64,000 bases of DNA from Hysterangium stoloniferum (Eukaryota; Basidiomycota; Agaricomycetes; Hysterangiales; Hysterangiaceae), in the NCBI GenBank assembly GCA_015178975.1, contig WHVD01000199.1:1-64000 (forward strand), in the 5' to 3' direction. The notes under the pieces were generated by a model, which was given only the letters and a program-made list of their open reading frames with translations, had not been told where the DNA came from and made no database searches. A program made the translations under genes and the position numbers. Of the stretch, positions 45,285 through 56,204 are shown one piece after another; within the stretch, counting starts at the first letter, position 1, and every line of letters begins with the position of its first letter.

Positions 45285-45541
45285 ATATCCAGTTTCAACT
45301 TGTATAGTTTATACCCCAGTAGATAAAATTGTAAACATTACCGAAATATTTGCCAACATACCTTATCATTTATAATCCAAGACACCATAATTTCTTTATG
45401 TAATATCCATATATGGCAACAACATGAATATTTTAATAGAGAGGGGTCATTGGATACCTTTTGTAACTGACAGGCTTTTGCATGAAAATCATATGACAAT
45501 GTTGATTGTTTGCACTTGTTTATATTTTTCAATGTGTCATG
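45285..45541. other. No gene
   Basis: AT-rich sequence between the family E and family C LTRs. Nothing recognised. Confidence 0.5.
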
Positions 45542-46133
45542 TGTGAAGAGTGGTAGAAGTTCTAACCGTTCTATATACAAAGAATATCGACCGTTTAGGT
45601 ATGATACCACGATGTATTGACTGTCTAAGTCTAATACAGGCTAAACGCGTATTGACTGCTTAGTTCAATATGGTAGAGAGAAGTGGCTATCTAAAGTAAG
45701 TAGATAGCTAGAACAAGTAAGTAGAATTGACTGTTAAGTGCAATTCTGAACGACTGCTCAAGTGCAAAGTAGAGTAACTAGAGAGTTGGATAATAGAGTA
45801 GCGTGGATGTAGTCCACGCAGGTTGAGATAAGGATTGAGTAGATAGCTAAAGCCTGTCTGTGACGGTCGAGATGATACACCAATCACAACTTACAGGACA
45901 CTAACAGGTGTCTGGGTAAGTGTTAAGGGCAGAAACTGACAGATGTCGGCTGGCCGACAGGGACCGAATGGAAGGACTTGGCTTCAGCTTATGTGCTGCG
46001 CCCTTGCAAGTTACCGTCAGGTGTCCTTAAATTTCGGGCGGGTGAAAACTAGTCCTGTCAAGTAAACCTCTCGGTAAACTACCGATTGGAAACCGAAGGA
46101 TAAGTTGAGGGTTGGGTTGAGGGGTCAGAGACC

Positions 46134-46275
46134 AAGAGTCGGAGGCTGAGAGAGTCAGAGGCTGAGAGAGTCGGAGACTGAGAGTGTCGGAGACTGAGAG
46201 TGTCGGAGACTGAGAGTGTCGGAGACTGAGAGTGTCGGGGACTGAGAGTGTCGGGGACTGAGAGTTGGAGATTAG
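46134..46275. repeat. Minisatellite in the left family G LTR
   Basis: About eight tandem units of 16 bases built on GAGAGTGTCGGAGACT, with small variations. The matching site in the other LTR has more units. Confidence 0.85.
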
Positions 46276-46899
46276 AGGTTGAAGTCGTAAATGTAGGTTG
46301 AATCGTAAATCGGATGGAGTCGGAATGTGGTGGTCGTGAATAGATAATGGAGTTGGAAATTAGAGGGTATCTAAGTTGATCTAAGTTGATATTCTAAGTT
46401 GATATTCTGATTGTCTAATAACTACATTTACAGTGGGTTTATATATGAGTTATCGGTGTCTAGAAACTACTAACTAAGGGAAGAGCGGAAACACTATTTG
46501 ACGAATAGACTTGACTAGAAACTGGAAAGTTACAATAAGATCGGAAGCCGAGATTTAGCCGAGAGTGGGATTACGAGAAAAGGGAATAGTCCATGGGCTA
46601 CAGGTATATATGGCATATGTGAAACATAGAGTAAAACGGATCATCATAATGAAAGGGGACGTATCAAAGCATAACCAGATGGTACAAGGCAGTGCGAGAA
46701 TAAACACTAACCAGTAGGACAGAAAGGTGCCGGAAAGGCCAGAAGATGTCCAGATGGACCGGAAATTGCCTATGAGGGGCCGGAGTGTTACCGGGGGCAA
46801 CAGGGAATGCCCAGTTGCTGGCAGCCACTGAGAGGGCTGAGGAGGAAGTGAAGGAAACGAGACAGGATACACAAATATGGGTGTCGGAAAATGTCGGGA

Positions 46900-48200
46900 T
46901 GCTGTAGATGATCGGGGTCCGGATATGTTCGGATATGCTTGATGGAAGTCTTTGATGATGTCCGATGTGTTTCCGAGTTCTGTGGCAAGAATCCAGGATG
47001 CTTATTCATCGGTACCTTTGTAACCGGTCCACTTGACAAAATAGAGTAGTTTGCAGGTACGTTGGTGATTATCCATCTTTGAATCTAGGATTTCCGATAT
47101 CTCGAATTCAGGTTCCCCATCAATAACCATGGGTGGAGGCGAAGGTTGTACTAGGTGTACTGCACGCATATTCTTGGGGAGCTGAAGTGTTCAAGAGAGT
47201 GTGCCTGCTTGTGCTATAATTTCAAAAAGGTCCTAAGTACTTGTTGGCGAGCTTTTTGGATGGCCTAGTCATTTGGAAGAACTTGGCTTTGACAAATACT
47301 TGGTCACCAATCTTGAGTTCAGGGGGCGGCAGCCGATTTTTGTCTGTGGAGTGTTGGTAATGTTCGTGGGCCAATGTGATGTTCTTTTGAAGTTCTTGGT
47401 GTAACTCGTTGAGGTTTGTGACAAAGTCCTGAGCACGGGTTGAAGTGAGATTGCGTTCCAGATGGATAGCGATGTTTGGGTTGTAGCCTTTATTTGCGAA
47501 GAAAGGCGAAATGCCGGTAGTAGCATTTGGGGTGTTGTTATATGTGAATTCGGCAAGCGGTAGAAGTGATTTCCAATTGTCTTGTTGATAGTTGCAATAG
47601 ACTCGGATGTACTGTTCCAATGTTTGATTAGTGCATTTGGTTTGGCCATTGCTTTCCGGGTGGTAACCGGAAGTGAAATGGAGTTTCATGTCAAGTGCTT
47701 TTCCGAGTGACCTAAAAAAGTGAGAGATGAACTCGGATCTGCAATCAGAAGTGACATGCAACGGAAATGCCATGCTTGGAGAATACATGAGTGTTGAACA
47801 ATTCGTCCAACTGTATGGATGTTACTGTATCATAAGTTGGAATGAAAATACTTTGCTTGGTAAGCTGATCCACAACAACGAGAATTGCGGTATGGCCGTT
47901 AGATGCCGGTAGGTGTTCGATGAAATCCATTGATATTGAATTCCAGGGTTTTTCCGGTATTGGTTGAGTAGGCCATATGGTTTGTGACGTCTTGATTTGG
48001 AACGTGCACAGTTGGTGCATGATTTACAATAATGCTTGACAAAATCTCGGAGACTGGGCCATGTATTTTCTCTTCGGATAGGTCCGATGGTAAATTGATA
48101 CTGAAATGTCCCGAGAACTGGTGGTCATGTTTTATGCTGTAAAACTCGAAGTCGGAGAGTGTCGGAGTCCAGAACATATATGCAATTGTCAAGTTTAATG
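46900..48200 (-). pseudogene. Chromovirus integrase with chromodomain (family G element)
   Basis: Minus strand, in three overlapping frames. 48,020–47,745 has the first core acid region (SMDFIEHLP, VVVDQLTKQSIFIPT). 47,788–47,222 has SDCRSEFISHFF with the second Asp and HPESNGQTKCTNQTLEQYIRVY, where a Lys-Cys replaces the usual Glu-Arg after GQT and the catalytic-Glu position must be read with care. This is followed by LKIGDQVFVKAKFF. A chromodomain follows at about 47,110–46,980 (EFEISEILDS, LLYFVKWTGYKGTDE) and is interrupted by a TAA, then ASWILATELGN. Upstream sequence 48,192–48,020 is a decayed zinc-binding region. Dead copy; the family is clear. Confidence 0.82.
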
Positions 48201-48276
48201 AAACCTTGCGGGTCGAGTGACCATCGGGAATGATTGGGGTCGGACGGGTTATTGAGGTGTGCTTTGGTGACTGGGT

Positions 48277-48594
48277 CTAATGGAATTGCCGATAGTATAT
48301 CTTGATGTAATTTTCGGTGTCCATAAGGATAACACTGCGCATGACTGGATGTATAAGGTAAGTAGCTCGGATTAACTCGGACAGTTGTTTGGATGAAAAC
48401 ATAGGCTTGAAATTATCCAGATTAACTGTGGCGTAGTCGCTACTCCCCTCTTTAGGATAGACGTCCCATCGTCTAGTCATAGCGTCAGGTTTTCCACCAA
48501 GGCGGCCGGGACAGAAGTGGATGACCATATTGAAGGCAGAAAGGTATTCAGAGAAGGGCCGGGTGATGGCATTTTCGGAATCTGAAGTTTCCAA
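48277..48594 (-). pseudogene. RNase H tail of the family G element
   Basis: A 105-codon minus-strand stretch with SEYLSAFNMVIHFCPGRLGGKPDAMTRR. This is the conserved end of gypsy RNase H (the region usually written as …RPGKxNxxADALSR). The preceding RT and RNase H core are missing. Confidence 0.75.
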
Positions 48595-48599
48595 AAGTT

Positions 48600-50651
48600 T
48601 GAAGAGGTCGGAAAATCCAGAAATCTGAAATTGAGCTGAAACATTGGTGCCAAAAGACCAAGTATGCTAAAAGGGTTGGAATGGCACAAAAGGCCATATA
48701 TGCTAAAAAGCCGAGATAAAAACAATTATGGCAAGAAGGAAAACTCAACAAAGAGTTAAAATTTGGAGAGTCCAAGGTTTTCGGAAAGTCCGAGGGTTCC
48801 GGAAAGGTCTGAAAATTCATAGAATTTGAAGTCGGACAAAAGGGCTGAAAAGGTCAGAATAAAGGCCAGGGATCCAAACGGCTAGGATTGCCCGAAGGCC
48901 AAAGTTTGCCTGAAAGGCTGGATTAAACTGATTTTTGGCAAGCAAACACTCAACAGATAATTGGGAATGAAAAGATCCGAGGATTCCGGAAAGTCCAGAA
49001 ATCTGAGGAATCCAAAGTTAAGTGAAAGTGTTGAACATGCCGAAAACAGCCATAAAATGCCTAAAGGGCCGAATATGCCAAAAGGCTTGAGGTGCCCAAA
49101 AGGGCTGAGGGTTGCCCGAAGGCCAAGAGTGCCAAAAGAGGCCAGGGGTGCCTGAGAAAAGGGCTGAGGGTTGCCCGAAGGCCAAAAGTGCCTGAAAGGC
49201 CGGATTAACTGATCTCAGCAAACAATCACTCAACAAATATGTAGGATCCAAAGGGTCTGGAAATTCCGGAAAGTCCAGAAGTCTGAAGAATCCAAAAGTT
49301 CTGAGGGTTCCAGAAAGTTCGGAAGAAACCATGGAATCCAAGTTTCAGTGAGAGAGTGGGAAGCCAAAAGACCAGAGATGCTGAAAAGGCCAGGCCCAGA
49401 AGGGCCATAGGTGCCCGAAGGCCAGAGATGCCTGAAAAGCCAGATTAAACTGATCTTCACGAGCATATACTCAACAGGTAATTGAAATCCAAAGGGTCCG
49501 AAGATTCCAGAAAATCCGGAAATCCAAGGAATCCGAAGAATCCAAAGTTGACTGAAAGAGTAGAACACGCCAAAAGGGACCAGAGGTACCAAAAGGCCAG
49601 AAATGCCCAGAAAGGCAAAGGGTTGCCCGAAGGCCAGAGATGTCTGAAAATATTCAGAGCAGACCAATACAGTCAAATGAGAGGCATCGGAAGTTTCGGA
49701 AAATTTACTGCTCAATACCCGGAAATGAACGGATTATAGTGGGTGAGACAGTGGTATCCTAGAAATAATCAAGCAACTCATACTGCTAGTCAAAGGGGTG
49801 ACGTCCAGAATTGTTCCACAAGGGAAACAAATAAATGCTCCTCAGAGAAACTGAAAAGAGCCAGAAAATGTCCCAGAAGGGAACCGGAAAGCCTATTGCA
49901 GTTTGGAATGTATCCAGGTTGCAAAAGCCGATGAGAGATGCATACTGCATAAAATCTTCCTGACTCGGAGTCCGACCTGCTGAAAAAACCGGAAAGTCTG
50001 GAGAGTCATTGTAGGAATCAATGCAGAGGTTGAGAGGAATCCGAATAGTCGGAGAATGGGTCGGAAGGTAGTGACAAAGCAAGGAACATGCATGGGACAG
50101 CATGGACCAAAGGGTAGGTCGGAAAAGGGTCCAAACAAAAGTTCGGAAAAGGGGTCGGGACCCGAAAAAGGTCCAAAGGCGAGGCAAAGAACAAGGGTAA
50201 GCAAGGCGATGTCGATTTGGAGTTATGAGCAATGGTTTAGGAAGGTATATCTGTAAAGAAAACCAAGCACTAGGTGGTCAACACATTGCGAACTTGAATC
50301 CATAATATACCATCAAGGTAAATGGCAGACATAGCGAATTTCCAGAAGCCGATGGATTCCGAGAGTATGGTGACTAGTGGTAAATTAGTCCATTCGGAAT
50401 ATCCAGAAATAATCAGGAGCCGAGCAAACCAAGGGCAGGACAAAACAAGGATCGGAGCAGGGCAAAACGAGTGGAATCTGAGTAAAACAGGATCAGCTTT
50501 GGCCATTAACTTATCTTTGCATCTGGAAATCAGAGTGAAGTCTGAAAACACAAAAGGGTTCTGTAAAAGATAAGTAATGCGATGCTGATGTGGAGTGATG
50601 AACAAATGAATAGATATAAGGACGGGTTTGCGAGTAGAAATCAGAATATAC
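48600..50651. repeat. Degenerate tandem repeats replacing the 5' half of the family G element
   Basis: The marker ACTCAACA with its flanking words (GATTAAACTGAT…GGCAAG) recurs near 48,745, 48,955, 49,230 and 49,470, giving units of about 210–280 bases. Inside them, short words such as TGCCCGAAGGCCA and GAATCC/TCCGAAA are repeated many times. The last kilobase (49,700–50,651) is less regular. Open frames here are Phe-, Leu- and Ser-rich or Lys-rich depending on strand and are products of the repeat, not genes. Confidence 0.7.
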
Positions 50652-50867
50652 TGTTAAGGGCAGAAACTGACAGATGTCGGCTGGCCGACAGGGACCGAAT
50701 GGAAGGACTTGGCTTCAGCTTATGTGCTGCGCCCTCGCAAGTTACCATCAGGTGTCCTTAAATTTCGGGTGGGTGAAAACTAGTCCTGTCAAGTAAACCT
50801 CTCGGTAAACTACCGATTGGAAACCGAAGGATAAGTTGAGGGTTGGGTTGAGGGGTCGGAGACCAAG

Positions 50868-51124
50868 AGTTGGAGGCTGAGAGAGTCAGAGGCTGAGAGG
50901 GTCGGAGACTGAGAGTGTCGGAGACTGAGAGTGTCGGGGACTGAGAGTGTTGGGGACTGAGAGTGTTGGGGACTGAGAGTGTTGGGGACTGAGAGTGTTG
51001 GGGACTGAGAGTCGGAGACTGAGAGTCGGAGACTGAGAGTCGGAGACTGAGAGTCGGAGACTGAGAGTCGGAGACTGAGAGTCGGAGACTGAGAGTCGGA
51101 GACTGAGAGTCGGAGATTAAAGGT
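50868..51124. repeat. Expanded minisatellite in the right family G LTR
   Basis: The tandem array has two unit types in succession: 16-base units (GAGTGT[C/T]GGGGACTGA) and then eight or so 14-base units (GAGTCGGAGACTGA). About 16–18 units in all, against about eight in the left LTR. Confidence 0.85.
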
Positions 51125-51954
51125 TGAAGTCGTAAATGTAGGTTGAATCGTAAATTGGATGGAGTCGGAATGTGGTGGTCGTGAATAGATAATGGAGTCG
51201 GAAATTAGAGGGTATCTAAGTTGATCTAAGTCGATATTCTAAGTTGATATTCTGATTGTCTAATAACTACATTTACAGTGGGTTTATATATGAGTTATTG
51301 GCGTCTAGAAACTACTAACTAAGGGAAGAGCGGAAACACTATTTGACGAATAGACTTGACTAGAAACCGGAAAGTTACGATAAGATCGGAAGCCGAGATT
51401 TAGCCGAGAGTGGGATTACGAGAAAAGGGAATAGTCCACGGGCTACAGGTATATATGGGCATATGTGAAACATAGAGTAAAACAGATCATCATAATGAAA
51501 GGGGACGTATCAAAGCATAACCAGATGGTACGAGTATATTTTGACAGGGGCGTAAACAAGGTTTGATCACCGTGAAGGTATACGTCAGTGTCGGTATTCC
51601 GAAGGTTGCCGAAATGATGACTTGATCAATAACTTGGAACATCGATAGACTGTAGTATTCTCAGAGACCATCGGGTTGCGACATGGGTTACGACACAGTC
51701 GTAACAGTAAGTCATGGTTGCAGTGTAAAAAGTGTCTGAGTTCTAAACTACGGGTGCTAGAATACATAGGTCTGGCGTGTGTGTGCCCACAAGAGTCGAT
51801 GTACCGCATACATAGGTTGTCGAACTAATTATAGATATAATAAAAGAGAGAAAACAGAAATAATAAAGGAAATATAGTAAGGGCTCATCCGACTATATTT
51901 CCTGAGTGTATTTCGCCATACCTCTCACAGTGCCCCCCAGGTCGAAGAGCTATG

Positions 51955-52938
51955 TCAAAGAAGATGTCGAAGGACGCTTGGAACTCCTCCCCATGCGTCC
52001 TGCGATGAACCCCCAAGGTGTAGGATAGCATTGCCCCAGGCGAGATGCTTGGCACGAAAGGAAAGAGCGATGTCCTCCCGCTTCGAAGTGTCATTAATGT
52101 GGGCAATGAGAGGGGGTCGAGGGTGTAGTGATGGCGGGGTAGGAGTGATAAGCGGTGTGGAGCTCATGTCTCCCCCAGGGGGGATTCCTCTCGAGGTGTC
52201 TGAATCCGGCAACAGTTGCGCCAACAAGTCAACGAGGTCCACTGCTGAGTGGGTTGGTGTGTGTTCAGGAAGAACACAAGAAGAGTTGACAAGTAAGGAC
52301 CGAAACATGGAGAGTTCCACCTGTTTGATATCCTCCGCTAAACGCAGCTGTTCCTTAGGGTCATTGACGCATAAATAAAATGCACTCATGTGGTCCGACA
52401 ATGTGAGAGACCCGCTATACCCCTGGATATGCCCTTTAAGAAGGGGGTGCCGCAGGGTTGGTCCCAGTCGTGTTAATGTGCATCCCACAGTGAAGATATC
52501 GGAGGGGTAATTAATGGACATGCACATCCAACTTGACTGGAAGGGACAAGAGGGGCCAGCTGTATCCTCAGAGTGGAGGGGAGAGGACGGCTGCAGCGGG
52601 GGGCTGCGAATGGGGTGGGCTGGGGAGGGGTCAATGACAAGGGGCTCATTGGCCTGAATATCAGTTCTTTGTTTCCCTTTTGCTTTTTCGCTTAAGGGGA
52701 GAGGCTCCTCGAAGACTTCCATTGCCGGGGGGGGTTCCTTGGAGACATCTGTGGCTGAGAGAGGCGCCTCGAAGACTTCCTCCATAGGTGTTGCGAGAAC
52801 TTCCGGGATAGGGTGATCAACATCCATTAATGTATTGTTAGGATGCTGAATGGGACTTCCCAGAGAAATGCAAGGGGAGTAGGGAGAGGCGGGCGGTGGA
52901 CTCCGCGTTGTCCAGGAAAGAAGGGGAGTGTTCGACAC
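51955..52938 (-). CDS. Extra ORF of a gypsy element, C-terminal 327 codons open
   Basis: I do not recognise this family by name. It is the best-preserved copy of the ORF that lies between integrase and the 3' LTR in these elements. The N half is Pro/Ser-rich, with SPYSPCISLGSPIQ and MDVDHPIPE (element 1 has SPYSYCMSLGSPIQ and MDVDLDPP). The C half is the conserved domain: WMCMSINYPSDIF, LKGHIQGYSG, FYLCVNDPKEQLRLAEDIK, ELSMFRSLLV, LVDLLAQLL, then SFRAKHLAWGNAILHLGG and SSQDAWGG at the end. The polypurine tract and a family C LTR follow within 30 bases. Sequence upstream (52,939–53,150) has no continuation, so the start is missing or lies in an exon I cannot place. Confidence 0.6.
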   Translation of the reverse strand: MSNTPLLSWTTRSPPPASPYSPCISLGSPIQHPNNTLMDVDHPIPEVLATPMEEVFEAPLSATDVSKEPPPAMEVFEEPLPLSEKAKGKQRTDIQANEPLVIDPSPAHPIRSPPLQPSSPLHSEDTAGPSCPFQSSWMCMSINYPSDIFTVGCTLTRLGPTLRHPLLKGHIQGYSGSLTLSDHMSAFYLCVNDPKEQLRLAEDIKQVELSMFRSLLVNSSCVLPEHTPTHSAVDLVDLLAQLLPDSDTSRGIPPGGDMSSTPLITPTPPSLHPRPPLIAHINDTSKREDIALSFRAKHLAWGNAILHLGGSSQDAWGGVPSVLRHLL

Positions 52939-53238
52939 CGGAAGGAGACAATGTGGCAGTGTCTAGAAGGCTATCAAGTAGTCCATTTGCTGTTCAAGGA
53001 CTGAAGGAGTGTTCGACTAGGGACTGAAGGAAAAGAATGGATCTATTTTTTTCCCTTCCCTTCCCTCCTTTTTTCCACATCGACATCTTCCCTTACTGCT
53101 CCTAAACCCACCGACCTCTCTTCGAATACTGGGGTCTTGGCACCTTGCGTTTTTGGGGGCTTCACACAAGACATTTGGGGGGCATCCCCGAAGCTTTCCA
53201 GAACTTCGTATAGCACATCCCTTCGAACTGGGGGGCAC
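52939..53238 (+). other. Truncated 3' end of another gypsy element
   Basis: 52,939–53,150 holds no recognised gene, only C- and T-rich tracts. From about 53,150 to 53,238 the sequence is a frame-shifted scrap of the extra ORF end, followed by the polypurine tract CGAACTGGGGGGCAC, identical to that of element 1. It leads directly into the family A LTR at 53,239. So family A elements carried the same extra ORF. Confidence 0.7.
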
Positions 53239-53704
53239 TGTGAGGAGTATGCTTTTACCACAATTTCATTGTGGTAAAACACTCCTTTTATTTCATTTAT
53301 ATTTTACATATTCTATTCATATTTTTCTATCTTTCATATTCTTCGAATATTGCATATTTCATTAGTTCGAAGCATTGTGTATACTTGTGGGTGCACTCAG
53401 CACCAATTAGAACTCAGACACACTTTAACCACCACTCGTAAGACACAAACTAGGTCTACTATGAGCGGTGATCAGGGTAACGTGTCAGCTACCACATAGG
53501 TAGCATTATCTGAACTACTGAATACTTCTGGCCTCGAACTGTAACAGTTGAGGCCTCCACTCAAACCATTGCACTCGTTGACTCCTTCGTCATCTCGTGC
53601 TCCTTCACTCACTTTCTCTTATATTGCACCGAGTAGGTCAATATCCTTCCTTTCTACTCATTTCTTCATATATAGAACGGTCAGAACTTCCGCCACTCTT
53701 CACA
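53239..53704 (+). mobile_element. 3' LTR, family A
   Basis: A 466-bp LTR opening TGTGAGGAGTATGC and closing CTCTTCACA, preceded by its polypurine tract. It is therefore the 3' LTR of a truncated element and not a solo LTR. No matching 5-bp duplication at its left edge, as expected. Confidence 0.9.
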
Positions 53705-54088
53705 CTGACTGTTAACAGCTTTATCCTAAGCTCTTCAATCTTCAATGTCATAGACATTCTGTAATAATAACACTCAGTCGACACAGATAGTGACTCGACT
53801 AATATTTACTACCTGTAATAATAATGCTATGTTACATCAAGATAAGAGTCTGAAGACGAAATATAGTTGTGGTAACGTACCTCAGTCGACGCAGATAGTG
53901 ACTTGACTGAGGTATGGGTATTGAAACATTCGAGACTAAATAGTAAAGTATCTAAATTACTTAGTGATGGTAGTAAGTCGTGGTATATTAGACAGGGGAT
54001 AATGCGGCTTGGTATAACTGTATATGGGGTGGTATATCCGGATACGGTGCGAAGTAGCCGTTAGTCCGAGAGTGCAAGGGCCTAAAAT

Positions 54089-54527
54089 TCAACACTCCCC
54101 CTGGCTCGACGCACTCTCGCAGAGTTGCAGTGCAATACATTGCTGAGTGAACATTGATTTGGGTAACAGTTTCGTGAACATGTTGGCGAGGTTGTCAGAT
54201 GATGCGACATGATGGACTTCGATGTCCCCCTCCTCGACCCATTCTCGTATGTAGTGATATCGTATATCAATATGCTTAACATGCACATTGTGTTTTGTAT
54301 TCTTGGTTAAAAGAACTGCGCCTGAATTATCGTTGTAGAGGATTGCTGGTTTCGGCTGTGGAAACCTAACTTCGTCCATTGCAGCGTACATCCACAAGAT
54401 CTGCTTCATGGCTCGGGTGAGTGCCATATATTCTGATTCTGTTGTTGATAGAGTGACTGTCGGCTGGTATTTTGATCCCCAAGCAGTAGGCCCCCCCGCC
54501 TGAATAAAGACGTGCCCAGAACAGGAT
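54089..54527 (-). pseudogene. Copia RNase H
   Basis: Continues the RT frame after a TGA at about 54,526 (DTDTR-stop-SCSGHVF). The stop lies where Arg is expected and is consistent with a CGA-to-TGA change. Motifs: STTESEYMAL, ILYNDNSGAVLLTKN, KHIDIRYHYIREWVEEG and the closing FTKLLP. Aspartate and glutamate of the active site (DADFAG, TESEY, DNSG) are present. It would be intact apart from the stop. Confidence 0.88.
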
Positions 54528-55730
54528 CAGCGTGTGTCAGTGTCCCCTGCAAAATCAGCGTCAACATACCCAACTGGCCTGATATCCTGGAGTGAACCCC
54601 CGTATGTGATGCCATAGTCGAGCATCCCTTTGATATATCGTAAGACATGAGTCAATGCGTTCCAGTGAGCCTTCCCGGGGTTTGAAGCAAACTTGCTCAG
54701 TGTGGATATAGCATATGAGAGGTCTGGACACGTTGTGATTTGTGCATACATAATCGATCCCAGTAACTCTCGATATGGCTTATCAGCCATGAAGACGCGG
54801 TCTACAGTCATCTGAGGTCCCTGCTCCCTGTTCAGTATAATGCCTGGGGGTAGTGGCGTGCTGCGAGGGTTTGACTCTGTCATTCCAAAACGCTCAAGAA
54901 TGCGTTCAAGGTATGCACGTTGTGATAGTCTGATTGTGCCACTTTCCCTGTCTCGGTCAATTCGGATTCCTAAAACTAAGTGCGCATCCCCCATATCCTT
55001 GGTCTCGTAGGTCCAGCCTAGTTCTTCCTTGGCTCTATTTGCCTCTTCTTCAGATGACGAGATTCCGGTTGTGTCGTCAGTATACGTGGATGTTATCGTG
55101 GTGCTCCCGTTTGCATGGTGGGAGCGTACTGATGGGTCAGCTTTTGACCGGTAATATCCCAACTCACCCATTTCTCTGTCCAATGTCCCCAGTTATTGGC
55201 ACCGTCCATGGTGCCATATAATGTCCTTTCCAGTCGCCCAACTTTCCCTACTTCCTTCGCGCCATCAGGAAGTTCGATGTACGTAGTAGCTTGCGGAACT
55301 GAGTTGAGGTATGCTGCTACATAGTCGATCTGCCATGACTCCATGTTTTTGGCAGCTGCAATGGCCAAATTCATCCACAATGACTCGTACCGGACGACAG
55401 AGGCGTATGTTTCGAAAAAATCAACGCCGGGAATTTGTGTAAATCCTTTGGCTACGAGTCTTGCTTTGTGGGCAATAAGTTCGCCATTACCGTTGTATTT
55501 GTGTGCAAAGGTCCAACGCATTTTTACCAGTCTAGCACTTGCAGGACAATCCATAACTGTCCACACCCTGTGTTTTCTCATGACCGCTAATTCTTTCTGG
55601 ATAGGGCCTGCCCATATGTCGGGATGCGTCATCGCCTCACTGTATGTATTGGGGAGCCACATATTGGTTGGATCTGGCACTGTCATGGCGTCAGTATGGA
55701 ACGCACTATGTACCCCGTCATCAGCCCATG
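54528..55730 (-). pseudogene. Copia reverse transcriptase
   Basis: The first part (55,730–~55,190) contains the copia signature region IQKELAVMRKHRVW, ARLVAKGFTQIPGVDFFETYASVV and WQIDYVAAYLNSVPQATTYIELP. A frame shift near 55,190 moves the rest into another frame (55,183–54,528): STYTDDTTGISSS with the YTDD active site (YVDD in most copia), LVLGIRIDRDRESGTIRLSQRAYLE and SDLSYAIS-type RNase H linker (LSYAISTLSKFASNPGKAHW). The upstream end is cut by a solo LTR at 55,731. Confidence 0.9.
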
Positions 55731-56204
55731 TGTGAAGAGTGGCAGAAGTTCTGACCGTTCTATATACGAAGAAATGAGTAGAAAGGAAGGATATTGACCT
55801 ATTCGGTGCAATATAAGAGAAAGTGAGAGAAAGAGCACGAGATGACAAAGGAGTCAACGAGTGCGATGGTTCGAGTGGAGGCCTCGACTATTACAGTTCG
55901 AGGCCAGAAGTGCTCAGTAGTTCAGATACTGCTACTTATGTAGTAGCTGACACGTTACCCTGATCACCGCTCGTAGTAGACCTAGTTTGTGTCTTACAAG
56001 TGGTGGTTCTTGGGTTAAAGTGTGTCTGAGTTCTAATTGGTGCTGAGTGCACCCACAAGTATACACAATGCTTCAAACTAATGAAATATGCGATATTCGA
56101 AGAATGTGAAAGATAGTAAAATATGAATAGAATATGTAAAATATAAATGAAATAAAAGGAGTGTTTTACCACAATGAAACTGTGGTAAAAGCATACTCCT
56201 CACA
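55731..56204 (-). mobile_element. Solo LTR, family A, TSD CCATG
   Basis: A 474-bp reverse LTR between the integrase and RT parts of the copia element, flanked by CCATG (55,726–55,730 and 56,205–56,209). It is younger than the copia insertion. Confidence 0.93.

Larger units (their letters stand above)
45921..51706 (-). mobile_element. Damaged chromovirus with two family G LTRs, TSD GTAAG
   Basis: A 5.8-kb element whose ends read TGTTAAGGGC (left) and GTCGTAACA (right), with GTAAG at 45,916–45,920 and 51,707–51,711. It is coded on the minus strand, so the right LTR (50,652–51,706, 1055 bp) is the 5' LTR. The left LTR (45,921–46,685) lacks about 175 bases of its internal end. The interior keeps RNase H, integrase and chromodomain remnants (48,594 to ~46,900). 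Where gag, protease and RT should be there are degenerate repeats. It cannot be autonomous. Confidence 0.88.
45542..51929 (-). mobile_element. Family C 3' LTR, split by a large element
   Basis: The two halves are 45,542–45,920 and 51,712–51,929. The right half ends CTCTCACA next to the complement of the polypurine tract (GTGCCCCCCAGGTCGAAG), beyond which is a minus-strand extra ORF. It is therefore the 3' LTR of a minus-strand element whose body lies to the right. The flanks TCATG and GTGCC do not match, as expected for one LTR of a longer element. It was split when the element at 45,921–51,706 inserted. Confidence 0.88.

Noticed and set aside
46134..46275. CRISPR-like regular repeats
   Set aside because: Units are directly tandem with no unique spacers and lie in an LTR; the genome is eukaryotic.
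49230..49715. 161-codon minus-strand ORF in the repeat region of the family G element
   Set aside because: It is a translation of the degenerate tandem repeat; similar pseudo-frames recur in each unit.
53760..54094. LTR start at 53,710 (TGTTAACAGC)
   Set aside because: The other LTR begins at TGTAATAATAAC, and only borders at 53,760 and 59,203 give the matching CATTC duplication.
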